From contig NZ_JABTEX010000001.1 in the NCBI RefSeq assembly GCF_015711645.1, forward strand, positions 1,178,001-1,242,000: DNA of 64,000 nucleotides. The letters run 5' to 3'. Both the position numbers and the translations under genes were made by a program. Positions 1 through 10,280 of the stretch are shown piece by piece. Below the pieces are notes generated by a model that was not told the DNA's origin, made no database searches, and was given only the letters and a program-made list of their open reading frames with translations. The first letter of the stretch is position 1, and each line of letters begins with the position of its first letter. Source of the DNA: Planomonospora sp. ID82291 (GTDB lineage Bacteria; Actinomycetota; Actinomycetes; Streptosporangiales; Streptosporangiaceae).

Positions 1-124
1 CGTCTCCGTCGGGGACGTCATCGAGCCGCCGCCACGCGACCAGGAAGGTCTCGGCGATCACGTCGGCGACATCGTCCGTCGAGTCGCTGCGACGCACCGC
101 GTAGCGATACAGCGCTCTCGACCG
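1..124 (-). pseudogene. ECF sigma factor, 5'-truncated fragment (runs off window)
   Basis: The minus strand reads ALYRYAVRRSDSTDDVADVI then AETFLVAWRRLDDVP, which is the region 2 core helix of an extracytoplasmic-function RNA polymerase sigma factor. The frame opens directly after the TGA stop of the neighbouring gene and holds no ATG. The only possible start is a GTG inside the conserved helix (the V of YAVRR). The N-terminal part that ECF factors carry before this helix is missing. I infer a truncated remnant; the C-terminal part lies outside the window, so an intact domain 4 cannot be checked. Confidence 0.6.
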
Positions 125-481
125 TCAGCTCGACCGCAGTACGCGCACGTCGATGCCGAACTTCTCGGCTTCCTTCATCTTCAGGTCGGACGTGACGAGA
201 GGTGCGTCCAGTGCCTGTGCCAACACGACATACGCCGCATCGTGGGTCGTGAAGTCGTCACGGAGCCTGAGCACGTGGCCCAGGAGTTCGGTCATCTGGT
301 AACGCCGGATGCGTAGTGAGCCGAAGTCCTCGACGGCTTCGTCCAGCCGCTGCTCATCGAGCTTCTCACCGAGGACGAGACCCCTCAACGCGCTCGAGAC
401 TGTGAGGCCGCGCTCGGCCGCCTGCTCTTTGAGTGCTCGTACTGTCGGTTCGGGGACATCGCGTACCTGCAACAGTGCCAT
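125..481 (-). pseudogene. VapB-type antitoxin fused to C-terminal half of a PIN toxin (deletion remnant)
   Basis: The 118-residue product has two unrelated halves. Residues 1-30 (MALLQVRDVPEPTVRALKEQ...) match the ribbon-helix-helix start of FitA/VapB antitoxins. Residues 30-118 match the second half of VapC/PIN ribonucleases, with ALRGLVLGEKL, RIRRY, the acidic THDAAYVVLA (Asp81) and PLVTSD (Asp99). The first part of the PIN fold, with its DASA-type Asp and the Glu that precedes VLSALR in the family, is absent, and so is the toxin-binding tail of the antitoxin. An in-frame deletion between vapB and vapC with a junction near SSALR explains this best. With two of the catalytic acids missing, nuclease activity is unlikely. 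I chose the ATG at 481 because MALLQVRD is the usual antitoxin start; the frame also allows an upstream start at 508. Confidence 0.65.
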
Positions 482-490
482 GACTTCATG

Positions 491-506
491 GCATGCATTT
501 GCATGC
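491..506. promoter_or_regulatory. Candidate autoregulatory operator of the TA remnant
   Basis: GCATGC-ATTT-GCATGC lies 9 bp upstream of the antitoxin ATG. Two identical self-complementary hexamers are separated by 4 bp. Ribbon-helix-helix antitoxins of the FitA/VapB type bind short inverted repeats at this position. The DNA-binding N-terminus is retained in the fused gene, so the site may still be bound. This is inference from position and symmetry. Confidence 0.4.
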
Positions 507-596
507 AAGCTGCGACCGGAATCGGTGATGACGCAGGACAGTCCGAGAGACCCGATGTCTCGAGCTCTCGAGTAGCCTTCACCAAGACCTGCCGAC

Positions 597-2339
597 TCAG
601 GCCAGGTTGGTCTCCGGGGCGGCGAAGGGGACGATGTCGGGGGCGCCGAGGCGGATGGCGTCGGCCTCGTGGTCGGTGTCCTGCTCCTGGGAGAGCCGTT
701 CGGCCTCGACGCGCTTGGTGTAGTACTCGATCTCGCGCTTGACCTGCTCGTCGTCCCATTCCAGCGGTCCGGCGAGCAGCGCGGCGGCCTCCTCGGCCAC
801 GGCCAGGCCGCGGTGGAAGGTCTCGATGGCGACGTGGGTGCGCCGGGCCAGCACGTCGTTGAGGTGCCGGGCGCCCTCGTGGGTGGCGGCGTAGACGACC
901 TCGGCCCGCAGGTAGTCGTCCGCCCCGGTCAGCGGCCGGCCCAGCGACGGGTCCTCCCCGATCAGCGCCAGCACCTCGTCGATCATGGAACCGTACCGCT
1001 GGAGCAGGTGCTCGATCCGGGCCACGTGCAGCCCGGACGACCGGGCCAGCCGCTCGCGCGAGTTCCACAGCGCCTGGTAGCCCTCGGCCCCGGCCAGCGG
1101 GATCCGGTCGGTGCAGGAGGGCGGGACCCGCTGGCGCAGGCCGTGCGCGACCGCGTCCACCGCGTCGCGCGCCATCACCCGGTAGGTCGTGTACTTGCCC
1201 CCGGCCACCATGACCAGACCGGGCACCGGGTGGGCCACCACGTGCTCGCGCGAGAGCTTCGAGGTCTCCTCCGACTCCCCCGACAGCAGCGGCCGCAGCC
1301 CCGCGTAGACGCCCTCGACGTCGTCGCGGGTGAGCGGCACCGACAGGACCGCGTTGACGTGCTCCAGCACGTAGTCGATGTCGGAGCGGGAGGCCGCCGG
1401 GTGGACCTTGTCCAGGTTCCAGCGGGTGTCGGTGGTCCCGATGATCCAGTGGCGGCCCCAGGGGATGACGAACAGCACCGACTTCTCGGTCCGCAGGATG
1501 ATCCCGGTCAGGGAGTGGATCCGGTCGCGCGGCACCACCAGGTGGACGCCCTTGGAGGCGCGCACGTGGATCTGCCCGCGCCCGCCGACCAGTTCCTGGA
1601 TCTCGTCGGTCCACACGCCGGTGGCGTTCACCACCTGGCGCGCCCGCACCTCCAGGTCGCTCCCGGTCTCCAGGTCGCGCACCCGCACCCCGGTGACCCG
1701 TTCCCCCTCCCGCAGGAAGCCCGTCACCTGCGCCCGCGAGGCGACGTGCGCCCCGTAGCCGGCGGCGGTCCGCAGCATGGTCATCACGTAGCGGGCGTCG
1801 TCCACCTGCGCGTCCCAGTACTGCACCGCACCGGAGAAGGCGGTGCGGCGCAGCGCCGGGGCCAGCCGCAGCGCCCGCCTGCGCGACAGGTGCCGGTGGC
1901 CGGGGACGCCGCGGGTGAGCCCGGCGGAGAAGCCCAGGGTGTCGTACATCACCAGCCCGGTGCCCACGTACGGCCGCTCCCAGCCGAGATGGGTGAGCGG
2001 GAACAGGAACGGCACCGGCCGCACGAGGTGGGGGGCGGTCCGCTGCAGCAGCAGCGCGCGTTCCTGCAGCGCCTCCCTGACCAGGTCGAAGTTGAGCTGC
2101 TCCAGGTAGCGCAGGCCGCCGTGGATCAGCTTGGAGGACCGGGAGGAGGTCCCCGACGCGAAGTCGCGCGCCTCCAGCAGCCCGACGCTCAGGCCCCGGG
2201 TCGTCGCGTCCAGCGCGACCCCGGCGCCGACGACCCCGCCGCCGATCACGACCACGTCGAGTTCGGCGGAGCCCATCTGCGCCAGTGCGGCGGACCTCTC
2301 GGCAGGGCCGAGCCGTGCGGTGCCCCTACGCGCCGTCAT
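597..2339 (-). CDS. glpD: Aerobic glycerol-3-phosphate dehydrogenase
   Basis: This FAD enzyme oxidises sn-glycerol 3-phosphate to dihydroxyacetone phosphate at the membrane and passes electrons to the quinone pool. The 580-residue product has the FAD dinucleotide fold GGGVVGAG at residues 33-40, then TSSRSSKLIHGGLRYLE, and the conserved IIGTTDT and GGKYTTYR segments of the DAO/GlpD family; the C-terminal helical GlpD_C domain follows from about residue 420. The length is normal. The start at 2339 is supported by a G-rich ribosome binding site (GGGGGGA) 7 bp upstream; the frame stays open further but loses family similarity. It follows a DeoR-family regulator on the same strand (176 bp apart). 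GlpR-type DeoR proteins regulate glpD in other bacteria, so control by that neighbour is plausible but not shown. Confidence 0.95.
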   Translation of the reverse strand: MTARRGTARLGPAERSAALAQMGSAELDVVVIGGGVVGAGVALDATTRGLSVGLLEARDFASGTSSRSSKLIHGGLRYLEQLNFDLVREALQERALLLQRTAPHLVRPVPFLFPLTHLGWERPYVGTGLVMYDTLGFSAGLTRGVPGHRHLSRRRALRLAPALRRTAFSGAVQYWDAQVDDARYVMTMLRTAAGYGAHVASRAQVTGFLREGERVTGVRVRDLETGSDLEVRARQVVNATGVWTDEIQELVGGRGQIHVRASKGVHLVVPRDRIHSLTGIILRTEKSVLFVIPWGRHWIIGTTDTRWNLDKVHPAASRSDIDYVLEHVNAVLSVPLTRDDVEGVYAGLRPLLSGESEETSKLSREHVVAHPVPGLVMVAGGKYTTYRVMARDAVDAVAHGLRQRVPPSCTDRIPLAGAEGYQALWNSRERLARSSGLHVARIEHLLQRYGSMIDEVLALIGEDPSLGRPLTGADDYLRAEVVYAATHEGARHLNDVLARRTHVAIETFHRGLAVAEEAAALLAGPLEWDDEQVKREIEYYTKRVEAERLSQEQDTDHEADAIRLGAPDIVPFAAPETNLA

Positions 2340-2515
2340 GCTGCATCCCCCCGGGGTACGTGGATCGTCGTCTTGTCCGGGATATGTACCCCCGCCCCGG
2401 GACGTCACTACCCACCGGTAGCCATGCTCGCGGTGATTCGCACCACCATCCAGCACTCTGTCCACCACATCCGCCTCTGCCCCTTTTCGCCCCACACGTC
2501 CGCGGGCCGGGCCGA

Positions 2516-3286
2516 TCAGGCGCGGACGACCTTCACCCCGGCGTCGGCGAAGCGGGCCGCGTCCTCGTCGGAGAGGCCCTCGTCGGTGATCAGTGTGCCG
2601 ACGGCGTCCAGGGTGCAGATCCGGGCGAAGGCGCGGCGGCCGATCTTGGAGGCGTCCGCGACCACGACGACCTCGGCGGCCCGGCCGATCAGCAGGCCGT
2701 TGACGCTCGCCTCGCCCTCGTGGTGGGCGAAGGCCCCCGCTCCGGCGTCGACCGCGTCCACCCCCAGGAACGCGATGTCCAGCGTGATCCGGTCCAGCAC
2801 CTCCGAGGCCAGCGGTCCGATCAGCTCGTAGGACTGGGGCCGCGCCACCCCGCCGGTCACCACGATCTTGACGTTCTGCCGCACGGTCAGCTCGGCGGCG
2901 ATGTTCAGGGCGTTGGTGACGACGGTGAAGCCGATCTCCGGATCGGCCCGCACGGCCAGCGCCCGCGCGACCTCCGAGGTGGTGGTGCCGCCGTTCATGC
3001 CGACGACCGCGCCGGGCGCCACCAGCGCGGCGGCGGCCTCGGCGATCCGCTGCTTCTCCCCGGCGTGGCGCGCGGTCTTGTAGCGCAGCGGCAGGTCGTA
3101 GCTCACACTCTGCGCGACGGCCCCGCCCCGCGTGCGCATGAGCATCTGCTGCCTGGCCAGCTGGTCGAAGTCGCGCCGGATCGTCGCGGTGGAGACGCCC
3201 AGCCCCTCGGCGGCCTGCTCGACGGTCAGGCGGCCCTCCTGCGCGAGCAGTTCGAGGATCGCGTTCCAGCGCTCGTATCGGCTCAC
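2516..3286 (-). CDS. DeoR-family transcriptional regulator
   Basis: The 256-residue product is a classical DeoR regulator. An N-terminal helix-turn-helix (LTVEQAAEGLGVSTATIRRD, about residues 18-38) is followed by a sugar-phosphate isomerase-like sensor domain with GMNGGTTTSEVARAL, VVTNALNIA, GGVARPQSYELIGP, LGVDAVDAGAG and the DASKIGR motif. The GTG start at 3286 gives the usual DeoR length and drops a non-homologous N-terminal tail. It is divergent from the SIS/nagA genes and upstream of glpD on its own strand. The effector is probably a sugar phosphate; whether its targets are the amino-sugar genes, glpD or both cannot be told from sequence. Confidence 0.92.
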   Translation of the reverse strand: MSRYERWNAILELLAQEGRLTVEQAAEGLGVSTATIRRDFDQLARQQMLMRTRGGAVAQSVSYDLPLRYKTARHAGEKQRIAEAAAALVAPGAVVGMNGGTTTSEVARALAVRADPEIGFTVVTNALNIAAELTVRQNVKIVVTGGVARPQSYELIGPLASEVLDRITLDIAFLGVDAVDAGAGAFAHHEGEASVNGLLIGRAAEVVVVADASKIGRRAFARICTLDAVGTLITDEGLSDEDAARFADAGVKVVRA

Positions 3287-3337
3287 GGCCACCAGGGTGT
3301 CACAGCACAGAATCAAAACCCATCCCTGCCCAAAGAT

Positions 3338-3371
3338 GCTCATTTCTGCTATAAATCACTCATAATTGAGC
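3338..3371. promoter_or_regulatory. Candidate DeoR operator in divergent promoter region
   Basis: The 104-bp gap between the DeoR gene and the SIS gene holds an unusually AT-rich patch bounded by GCTCATTT and AATTGAGC, an imperfect inverted repeat, with ATAAATCACTCATAAT between. Such AT-rich dyads between a DeoR regulator and a divergent sugar operon are typical operator positions. The distal half abuts the SIS gene leader (start 3391), so it could block transcription of that operon. Confidence 0.4.
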
Positions 3372-3390
3372 TGATGCGGGGAGGCCTGCC

Positions 3391-4275
3391 GTGACCACCC
3401 ACACCGAAGCGGAGATCGCGTCCCAGCCGGAGTGCTGGCGCCGCGCCGTCGCCGCGATCCCGGCCGACGCCCTCCCGCAGCCGGGCGAGCGGGTGGCGGT
3501 GGTCGGCTGCGGCACCTCCTGGTTCATCGCCCAGGCGTACGCCGCGCTCCGCGAGCGCGCCGGGCACGGCGAGACCGACGCCTTCGCCGCCTCCGAGGCA
3601 CCGGCCGGCCGCTCCTACGACCGGGTGCTCGCGCTGACCCGGTCCGGCACCACCACCGAGGTGCTGGAACTGCTGCGGAGCACCCGCGCCCGGACCACCG
3701 CGATCACCGCCGACCCCGCCGCCCCGGTCACGGCGCTGGCCGACCGGGTCGTCGTCCTCGACTACGCCGACGAGCGGTCGGTCGTGCAGACCCGGTTCGC
3801 CACCACCCAGCTGGCCCTGCTCCGCGCCCACCTCGGCGAGGACCTGACCGCCGCCGTCGCCGACGCCGAGCGCGCGCTCGCCGAGCCGGTCGCCCCCGAG
3901 ACGCTCGCCGCCGAGCAGTTCACCTTCCTGGGCCGCGGCTGGACGTACGGCCTGGCCCTGGAGGCGGCGCTGAAGATGCGCGAGGCCTGCCGGGCGTGGA
4001 CCGAGGCCTACCCCGCGATGGAGTACCGGCACGGCCCGATCAGCATCGCCGGGCCCGGCCGGATCACCTGGATGCTCGGTGACGCCCCCGAAGGGCTGCG
4101 CGCCGAGGTGGCGGCGACCGGCGGCGTCTTCACGGCCGGCGGCCTGGACCCGATGGCCGAGCTGGTGCGCGTCCAGCGGGTGGCGGCGGCCAGGGCCCTG
4201 GCCCGGGGGCTCGACCCGGACCGGCCGCTCCACCTGACCCGCTCGGTGATCCTCCCGGTCCGGGAGCCGCGGTGA
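3391..4275 (+). CDS. SIS-domain sugar-phosphate isomerase/deaminase (AgaS/GlmS-C-like)
   Basis: The 294-residue protein is made of two SIS (sugar isomerase) domains without the glutamine amidotransferase domain of GlmS. The first carries VVGCGTSWFIAQ and ALTRSGTTTEVLEL, the phosphosugar-binding Ser/Thr loop. The second carries FLGRGWTYGLALEAALKMRE and EYRHGPISI, as in the isomerase half of GlmS and in AgaS. I infer a ketose/aldose amino-sugar phosphate isomerase or deaminase acting before or after NagA, encoded 124 bp downstream on the same strand. The GTG start at 3391 has GGGGAGG upstream. The substrate is unproven. Confidence 0.85.
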   Translation: MTTHTEAEIASQPECWRRAVAAIPADALPQPGERVAVVGCGTSWFIAQAYAALRERAGHGETDAFAASEAPAGRSYDRVLALTRSGTTTEVLELLRSTRARTTAITADPAAPVTALADRVVVLDYADERSVVQTRFATTQLALLRAHLGEDLTAAVADAERALAEPVAPETLAAEQFTFLGRGWTYGLALEAALKMREACRAWTEAYPAMEYRHGPISIAGPGRITWMLGDAPEGLRAEVAATGGVFTAGGLDPMAELVRVQRVAAARALARGLDPDRPLHLTRSVILPVREPR

Positions 4276-4399
4276 CCGCACCCGCCGCGACCGCAGGAGG
4301 AGCCGGGGCGGGATCCCCGGCGACCGCGCCCGCCCCGGCCGCACCCGCCACGAACCCACCGCGGCCCCGCCCTCCGGCCCGCCGCGGGAGGATGGGACC

Positions 4400-5533
4400 A
4401 TGAGCCTCACACTCGCCGACGCCCGCGTCGTCACCCCCGACGGTGTCCACGACGGCTGGCTGACCATCGAAGACGGCCGCATCACCCACGTCGGCCGCGG
4501 GACCGCCCCCGGTCCGGGGCGCAGCCTCGGCGGCCGGTACGTCGTGCCGGGCTTCGTCGACATCCACAGCCACGGCGGGGCGGGCGCCTCCTTCCCCTCG
4601 GGCGACCAGGAGCAGGCCGTCCGGATCGCGGCCCTGCACGCCCGGCACGGCACCACCACGCTCATGGCCAGCCTGGTCACCGCCGCCCCCGGCGACCTGG
4701 CCGGGGCCGCCTCCGCCCTGGCCGACCTGTGCGAGGACGGCCTGCTGGCCGGCATCCACCTCGAGGGCCCCTACATCTCCACGGCCCGCTGCGGCGCGCA
4801 CGATCCCGCCCTGCTGCGCGAGCCCTCCCCCGCAGAGCTCCTCGGCCTGCTGAAGGCCGGGCGCGGGCACGTGCGCATGCTCACCATCGCCGCCGAGCTG
4901 CCGGGCGCGCTGGACACCATCCGGGAGGCCGCCGCGAACGACGTGATCGCCGCCCTCGGGCACAGCGACGCCGACTACGGGCAGACCCTCGCCGGGATCG
5001 ACGCGGGCGCCCGCGTCGCGACCCACCTCTACAACGCGATGCCCCCGCTCGGGCACCGCGACCCCGGCCCGGTCGCCGCGCTGCTGCAGGACGAGCGGGT
5101 CACGGTCGAGCTGGTGAGCGACGGCGTGCACGTGCACCCCGCCATGCTCCGCCTCGCCCTGCGGACCGCCGGGCCGGGCCGTACGGCGTTCGTCACGGAC
5201 GCGATGGCGGCGGCCGGGGCCGGGGACGGGACCTACGACCTGGGCCCGCTGAAGGTCGAGGTGACCGGCGGCGTCGCCCGCCTGGCGGGGGACGGGCCCA
5301 TCGCGGGCTCCACCCTGACCATGGACGCCGCCTTCCGGCGCGCCGTCCGCGAGCTCGGCCTGTCCCTGCCCGAGGCCGTCGAGGTCACCTCCCGCACGCC
5401 CGCCCGGGTCCTCGGCCTCGGCGACCGCCTCGGCTCCGTCACGGCCGGCGGGCAGGCCGACCTGCTGGTCCTCGACGCGGAGCTGGAGGTCGCCGGCGTC
5501 ATGAAGCGCGGACGCTGGATCACCGAGCCCTGA
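4400..5533 (+). CDS. nagA: N-acetylglucosamine-6-phosphate deacetylase
   Basis: NagA removes the acetyl group of GlcNAc-6-phosphate to give GlcN-6-phosphate and acetate, the first committed cytosolic step of chitin and peptidoglycan amino-sugar use. The 377-residue product shows the amidohydrolase features in order: metal motif DIHSHG, HLEGPYIS with the metal Glu, ALGHSDAD and THLYNAMPPLGHRDPG with metal and substrate histidines, and the catalytic Asp in VTDAMAAAG. The length is normal. GGGAGG 9-14 bp upstream sets the ATG at 4400. It is probably transcribed with the SIS gene and ends in a strong bidirectional hairpin. Confidence 0.96.
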   Translation: MSLTLADARVVTPDGVHDGWLTIEDGRITHVGRGTAPGPGRSLGGRYVVPGFVDIHSHGGAGASFPSGDQEQAVRIAALHARHGTTTLMASLVTAAPGDLAGAASALADLCEDGLLAGIHLEGPYISTARCGAHDPALLREPSPAELLGLLKAGRGHVRMLTIAAELPGALDTIREAAANDVIAALGHSDADYGQTLAGIDAGARVATHLYNAMPPLGHRDPGPVAALLQDERVTVELVSDGVHVHPAMLRLALRTAGPGRTAFVTDAMAAAGAGDGTYDLGPLKVEVTGGVARLAGDGPIAGSTLTMDAAFRRAVRELGLSLPEAVEVTSRTPARVLGLGDRLGSVTAGGQADLLVLDAELEVAGVMKRGRWITEP

Positions 5534-5534
5534 A

Positions 5535-5566
5535 GGGCCCGGCGGCCCGCACGGGCCGCCGGGCCC
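5535..5566. terminator. Bidirectional terminator hairpin, nagA / guaB3
   Basis: Perfect 15-bp stem GGGCCCGGCGGCCCG / CGGGCCGCCGGGCCC with a 2-nt nominal loop lies directly after the nagA stop and 17 bp from the guaB3 stop on the other strand. The convergent position fits a shared terminator; no U-run is needed for such GC-rich actinobacterial hairpins. Confidence 0.85.
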
Positions 5567-5582
5567 TCGGCCCGCCACCGGG

Positions 5583-6701
5583 TCAGGAGTGCTGCGGGGC
5601 GACGACCACCTCGACCCGCTGGAACTCCTTCAGGTCGGAGTAGCCGGCGGTGGCCATGGTGCGCCGGAGCGCGCCCATCAGGTTCATCGAGCCGTCGGCC
5701 ACCGAGGAGGGGCCGTGCAGGATCTGCGCGAGCGTGCCGACCGTGCCGAACTCGACCCGCTTGCCGCGCGGCAGCTCCGGGTGCTGGGCCTCCGAGCCCC
5801 AGTGGAAGCCGCGGCCGGGCGCCTCGACCGCGCGGGCCAGCGGCGAGCCGACCATGACCGCGTCGGCGCCGCAGGCGATGGCCTTGGCGATGTCGCCGGA
5901 GGTGCCCATGCCGCCGTCCGCGATGACGTGGACGTACCGGCCGCCGGACTCGTCCATGTAGTCGCGGCGCGCCGCGGCCACGTCCGAGATCGCGGTGGCC
6001 ATCGGCACCGCCACGCCCAGCACCGTGCGGGTGGTGTGCGAGGCCCCGCCGCCGAAGCCGACGAGCACGCCGGCCGCGCCGGTCCGCATCAGGTGCAGCG
6101 CCGCGGTGTAGGTGGCGCAGCCGCCGACGATCACCGGCACGTCGAGCTCGTAGATGAACTGCTTGAGGTTGAGCGGCTCGGCCCGGCCCGAGACGTGCTC
6201 GGCCGAGACCGTGGTGCCGCGGATCACGAAGATGTCCACGCCCGCGTCGATGACGGCCTTGTGGTGCTGGACCGTGCGCTGCGGGGAGAGCCGGACGGCC
6301 GTGGTGACCCCGGCGGCGCGGATCTCCTCGATCCGGCGGCCGATCAGCTCCTCCTTGATCGGCTCCTCGTAGATCTTCTGCAGGCGCCTGGTCGCCGGCT
6401 CGCCCTTGAGCTCGGCCACCTCCTCCAGCAGCGGCACCGGGTCCTCGTAGCGGGTCCACAGACCCTCCAGGTCCAGCACCGCCAGGCCGCCGTGCCGGCC
6501 CACCTCGATCGCGGTCTGCGGCGAGACCACGCTGTCCATGGGGCTCACCACCAGGGGCAGCTCGAACCGGTAGGCGTCGATCTGCCAGGCGATCGAGACC
6601 TCCTCGGGGTCGCGGGTCCGCCGGGAGGGGACGATGCCGATCTCGTCCAGCGCGTAGGCACGGCGTCCGTTCTTGCCGCGGCCGATCTCCACCTGAGTCA
6701 T
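5583..6701 (-). CDS. guaB3: GuaB3-family IMP dehydrogenase-related protein
   Basis: The 372-residue protein is the IMPDH/GMP-reductase TIM-barrel paralog found beside guaB in actinobacteria. It starts MTQVEIGRGKNGRRAYALDE and shows PLVVSPMDSVVSPQTAIEVG, VIVGGCATYTAALHLMRTGA, VIADGGMGTSGDIAKAIACG and DAVMVGSPLARA. It has no CBS pair. At the place where GuaB has the catalytic cysteine loop GPGSICTTR the sequence is VGFGGGASHTTRTVLG, so the IMPDH cysteine is missing and IMP oxidation by the same chemistry is unlikely. The ATG at 6701 has AGAGACAGGA upstream. It follows guaB by 88 bp and probably shares its transcript through an intergenic hairpin. Its exact reaction in this organism is not evident. 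Confidence 0.92.
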   Translation of the reverse strand: MTQVEIGRGKNGRRAYALDEIGIVPSRRTRDPEEVSIAWQIDAYRFELPLVVSPMDSVVSPQTAIEVGRHGGLAVLDLEGLWTRYEDPVPLLEEVAELKGEPATRRLQKIYEEPIKEELIGRRIEEIRAAGVTTAVRLSPQRTVQHHKAVIDAGVDIFVIRGTTVSAEHVSGRAEPLNLKQFIYELDVPVIVGGCATYTAALHLMRTGAAGVLVGFGGGASHTTRTVLGVAVPMATAISDVAAARRDYMDESGGRYVHVIADGGMGTSGDIAKAIACGADAVMVGSPLARAVEAPGRGFHWGSEAQHPELPRGKRVEFGTVGTLAQILHGPSSVADGSMNLMGALRRTMATAGYSDLKEFQRVEVVVAPQHS

Positions 6702-6728
6702 GTCCTGTCTCTTTCCCATCTCACGCGC

Positions 6729-6760
6729 GTACGGCCCACGCCTCGCGGCGTGAGCCGTAC
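6729..6760. terminator. Intergenic hairpin between guaB and guaB3
   Basis: GTACGGCCCACGCC / GGCGTGAGCCGTAC with a TCGC loop gives a 14-bp stem with one mismatch in the 88-bp gap. Placed after the guaB stop (6790) and before guaB3, it may end part of the guaB transcripts or protect the upstream mRNA. Confidence 0.6.
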
Positions 6761-6789
6761 CTGTGTCCGACCGGTCCGCACGCCGAGGT

Positions 6790-8851
<2,062 letters not shown>

Positions 8852-9886
8852 ATGCCTGCCGACACCTCCGACCCGCTCGCCGCCCTGGGCCTGACCCCCG
8901 CCCAGACCGCGCTGTACGACGCGGTGCTCCGGCTGCACCGCGCCACCTGCGCCAAACTGGCCGAGGCCGTCGGCGACCCGCCCGAGTCGCTGCACCGCGA
9001 GCTGACGACCCTGGTACGGCTCGGCGTGGTCGACGAGCAGGCCGGGGAGTACCTCGCACGGCACCCGGCCGCGGCCCTCGGCCGGCTGATCGCCGACCGG
9101 CTGGACCACCTCGCCGAGGAGAGCCGCAGGATCGACGCGGTGCTGGGCTCGATCCGCCGCCTCGTCCACCAGTACGACGCCGGCCGCGACCAGCAGACCG
9201 GGCAGTTCCCGGTCGAACTGGTCGGCGGGGCCGACGAGCTCTACGAGAGCGTGATCGGCATGGCGGTCCAGGCGCCCCCGCTGCGGCTGCTGACCGCCGT
9301 CCCGGACCGGCGGACGATGAGCGACTTCACCCAGCGCTACGCCGACCAGTGGATCGCGGCCCAGCACCGGGGCCTGCTCTCCTGCCGCACCCTCATCCCG
9401 GCCGACCTGCTGCAGATGCCCGGTCTGCCGGAGAAACTCGTCCGGTTCGAGCGCGCGGGCGCGCGGATCCGGACCGTCGGCTCGGTGCCGAGCTGGTTCC
9501 TCGTCGCCGGGGACGAGGTGGCCGGGCTGCCCGCCCGGTGGGGCGGCGCCCTGGCCGAGAACGCCTACCGCTTCCACCTGGTCCGCGCCTCGGTGGTGGT
9601 GGCCGCGCTGCGCACGCTGTTCGAGGAGCTGTGGGCGCGGGCCGCGCCCCCGCCGTGGGCCCGCACCGACGACGGCGTGGTCCGGGTGCTCCGGCTGGCC
9701 TCGCAGGGCGTGGGCGACGAGGCGATCGCCCGGCAGCTCGGCGTCTCGGTCCGGACCGTCCGCGCCCGCTTCGCCGGCGCGATGGCCGAACTGGGCGCGC
9801 AGTCCCGTTTCCAGGCGGGCGTGGAGGCCGCCCGCCGCGGATGGCTCGCGGAACGCCCGGGTTCGGACCCTGCCCGGCACGCCTAG
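8852..9886 (+). CDS. Transcriptional regulator with N-terminal TrmB-type and C-terminal LuxR-type HTH
   Basis: The 344-residue protein begins with a TrmB-like winged helix (LGLTPAQTALYDAVLRLHRA, residues 10-60), has a middle ligand/sensor-like region (PVELVGGADELYESVIGMAV, VRFERAGARIRTV), and ends with a LuxR-type HTH (LASQGVGDEAIARQLGVSVR then TVRARFAGAMAELGAQSRFQ). This architecture is common in Streptomyces and relatives, where such proteins are usually orphan regulators. The start at 8852 has CCAGGAG upstream; the frame remains open upstream only because of GC bias. The target and signal are unknown. It precedes the DUF5319 gene by 16 bp. Confidence 0.85.
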   Translation: MPADTSDPLAALGLTPAQTALYDAVLRLHRATCAKLAEAVGDPPESLHRELTTLVRLGVVDEQAGEYLARHPAAALGRLIADRLDHLAEESRRIDAVLGSIRRLVHQYDAGRDQQTGQFPVELVGGADELYESVIGMAVQAPPLRLLTAVPDRRTMSDFTQRYADQWIAAQHRGLLSCRTLIPADLLQMPGLPEKLVRFERAGARIRTVGSVPSWFLVAGDEVAGLPARWGGALAENAYRFHLVRASVVVAALRTLFEELWARAAPPPWARTDDGVVRVLRLASQGVGDEAIARQLGVSVRTVRARFAGAMAELGAQSRFQAGVEAARRGWLAERPGSDPARHA

Positions 9887-9902
9887 GCCATAAAGTGGAA
9901 CG

Positions 9903-10280
9903 GTGCTGGACGACGTCCCTCGCGACCCGTTCGCGGACGACCCCGACGACCCGGCCGCCGCGCTGGGTGATTCCGACGACCCCGAACCCCTGACGCCCGC
10001 CGAGCGCGACGAGGCGGTCACCGACCTCGCCGACGTGGAGGTCTTCCGCTCCCTGCTCGAACCGCAGGGGGTCTTCGGTCTGGTCCTCGACTGCCCGGAG
10101 TGCGGCGAGCAGCACTATTTCAACTGGGAGCTGCTCCGCGGGAACCTGCGCCAGATGATCGACAACGGCAGGCCGCAGGTGCACGAGCCGGCCTACCGGC
10201 CCGATCCCACCGACTACGTGAGCTGGGACTACGCCCAGGGCTACGCCGACGGCGTGATCGACACCGAGGAGAGGCGCTGA
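9903..10280 (+). CDS. DUF5319 family protein
   Basis: The 125-residue acidic protein has an N-terminal Asp/Pro-rich segment (DDPDDPAAALGDSDDPEPLT) and a conserved C-terminal region with a CPECGE zinc-knuckle-like pair, HYFNWELLRGNL and a [13 protein letters not shown] motif. These are marks of a small actinobacterial family of unknown function that lies by guaB and the SigD/ShbA sigma gene. The single CxxC cannot by itself fold a classical zinc finger, so dimerisation or another role is possible. GTG start. Its 3' end overlaps by 40 bp the convergent anti-sigma-like gene. Confidence 0.8.
   Translation: MLDDVPRDPFADDPDDPAAALGDSDDPEPLTPAERDEAVTDLADVEVFRSLLEPQGVFGLVLDCPECGEQHYFNWELLRGNLRQMIDNGRPQVHEPAYRPDPTDYVSWDYAQGYADGVIDTEERR

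Noticed and set aside
669-2831. 720-codon open frame on the plus strand
   Set aside because: It lies antisense to glpD and the DeoR gene; the translation is Gly/Val/Arg/His low complexity caused by high GC at third positions, with no family similarity.
5583-6701. Second catalytic IMP dehydrogenase
   Set aside because: The catalytic cysteine loop of IMPDH is replaced and the CBS domains are missing; the GuaB3 label is better.
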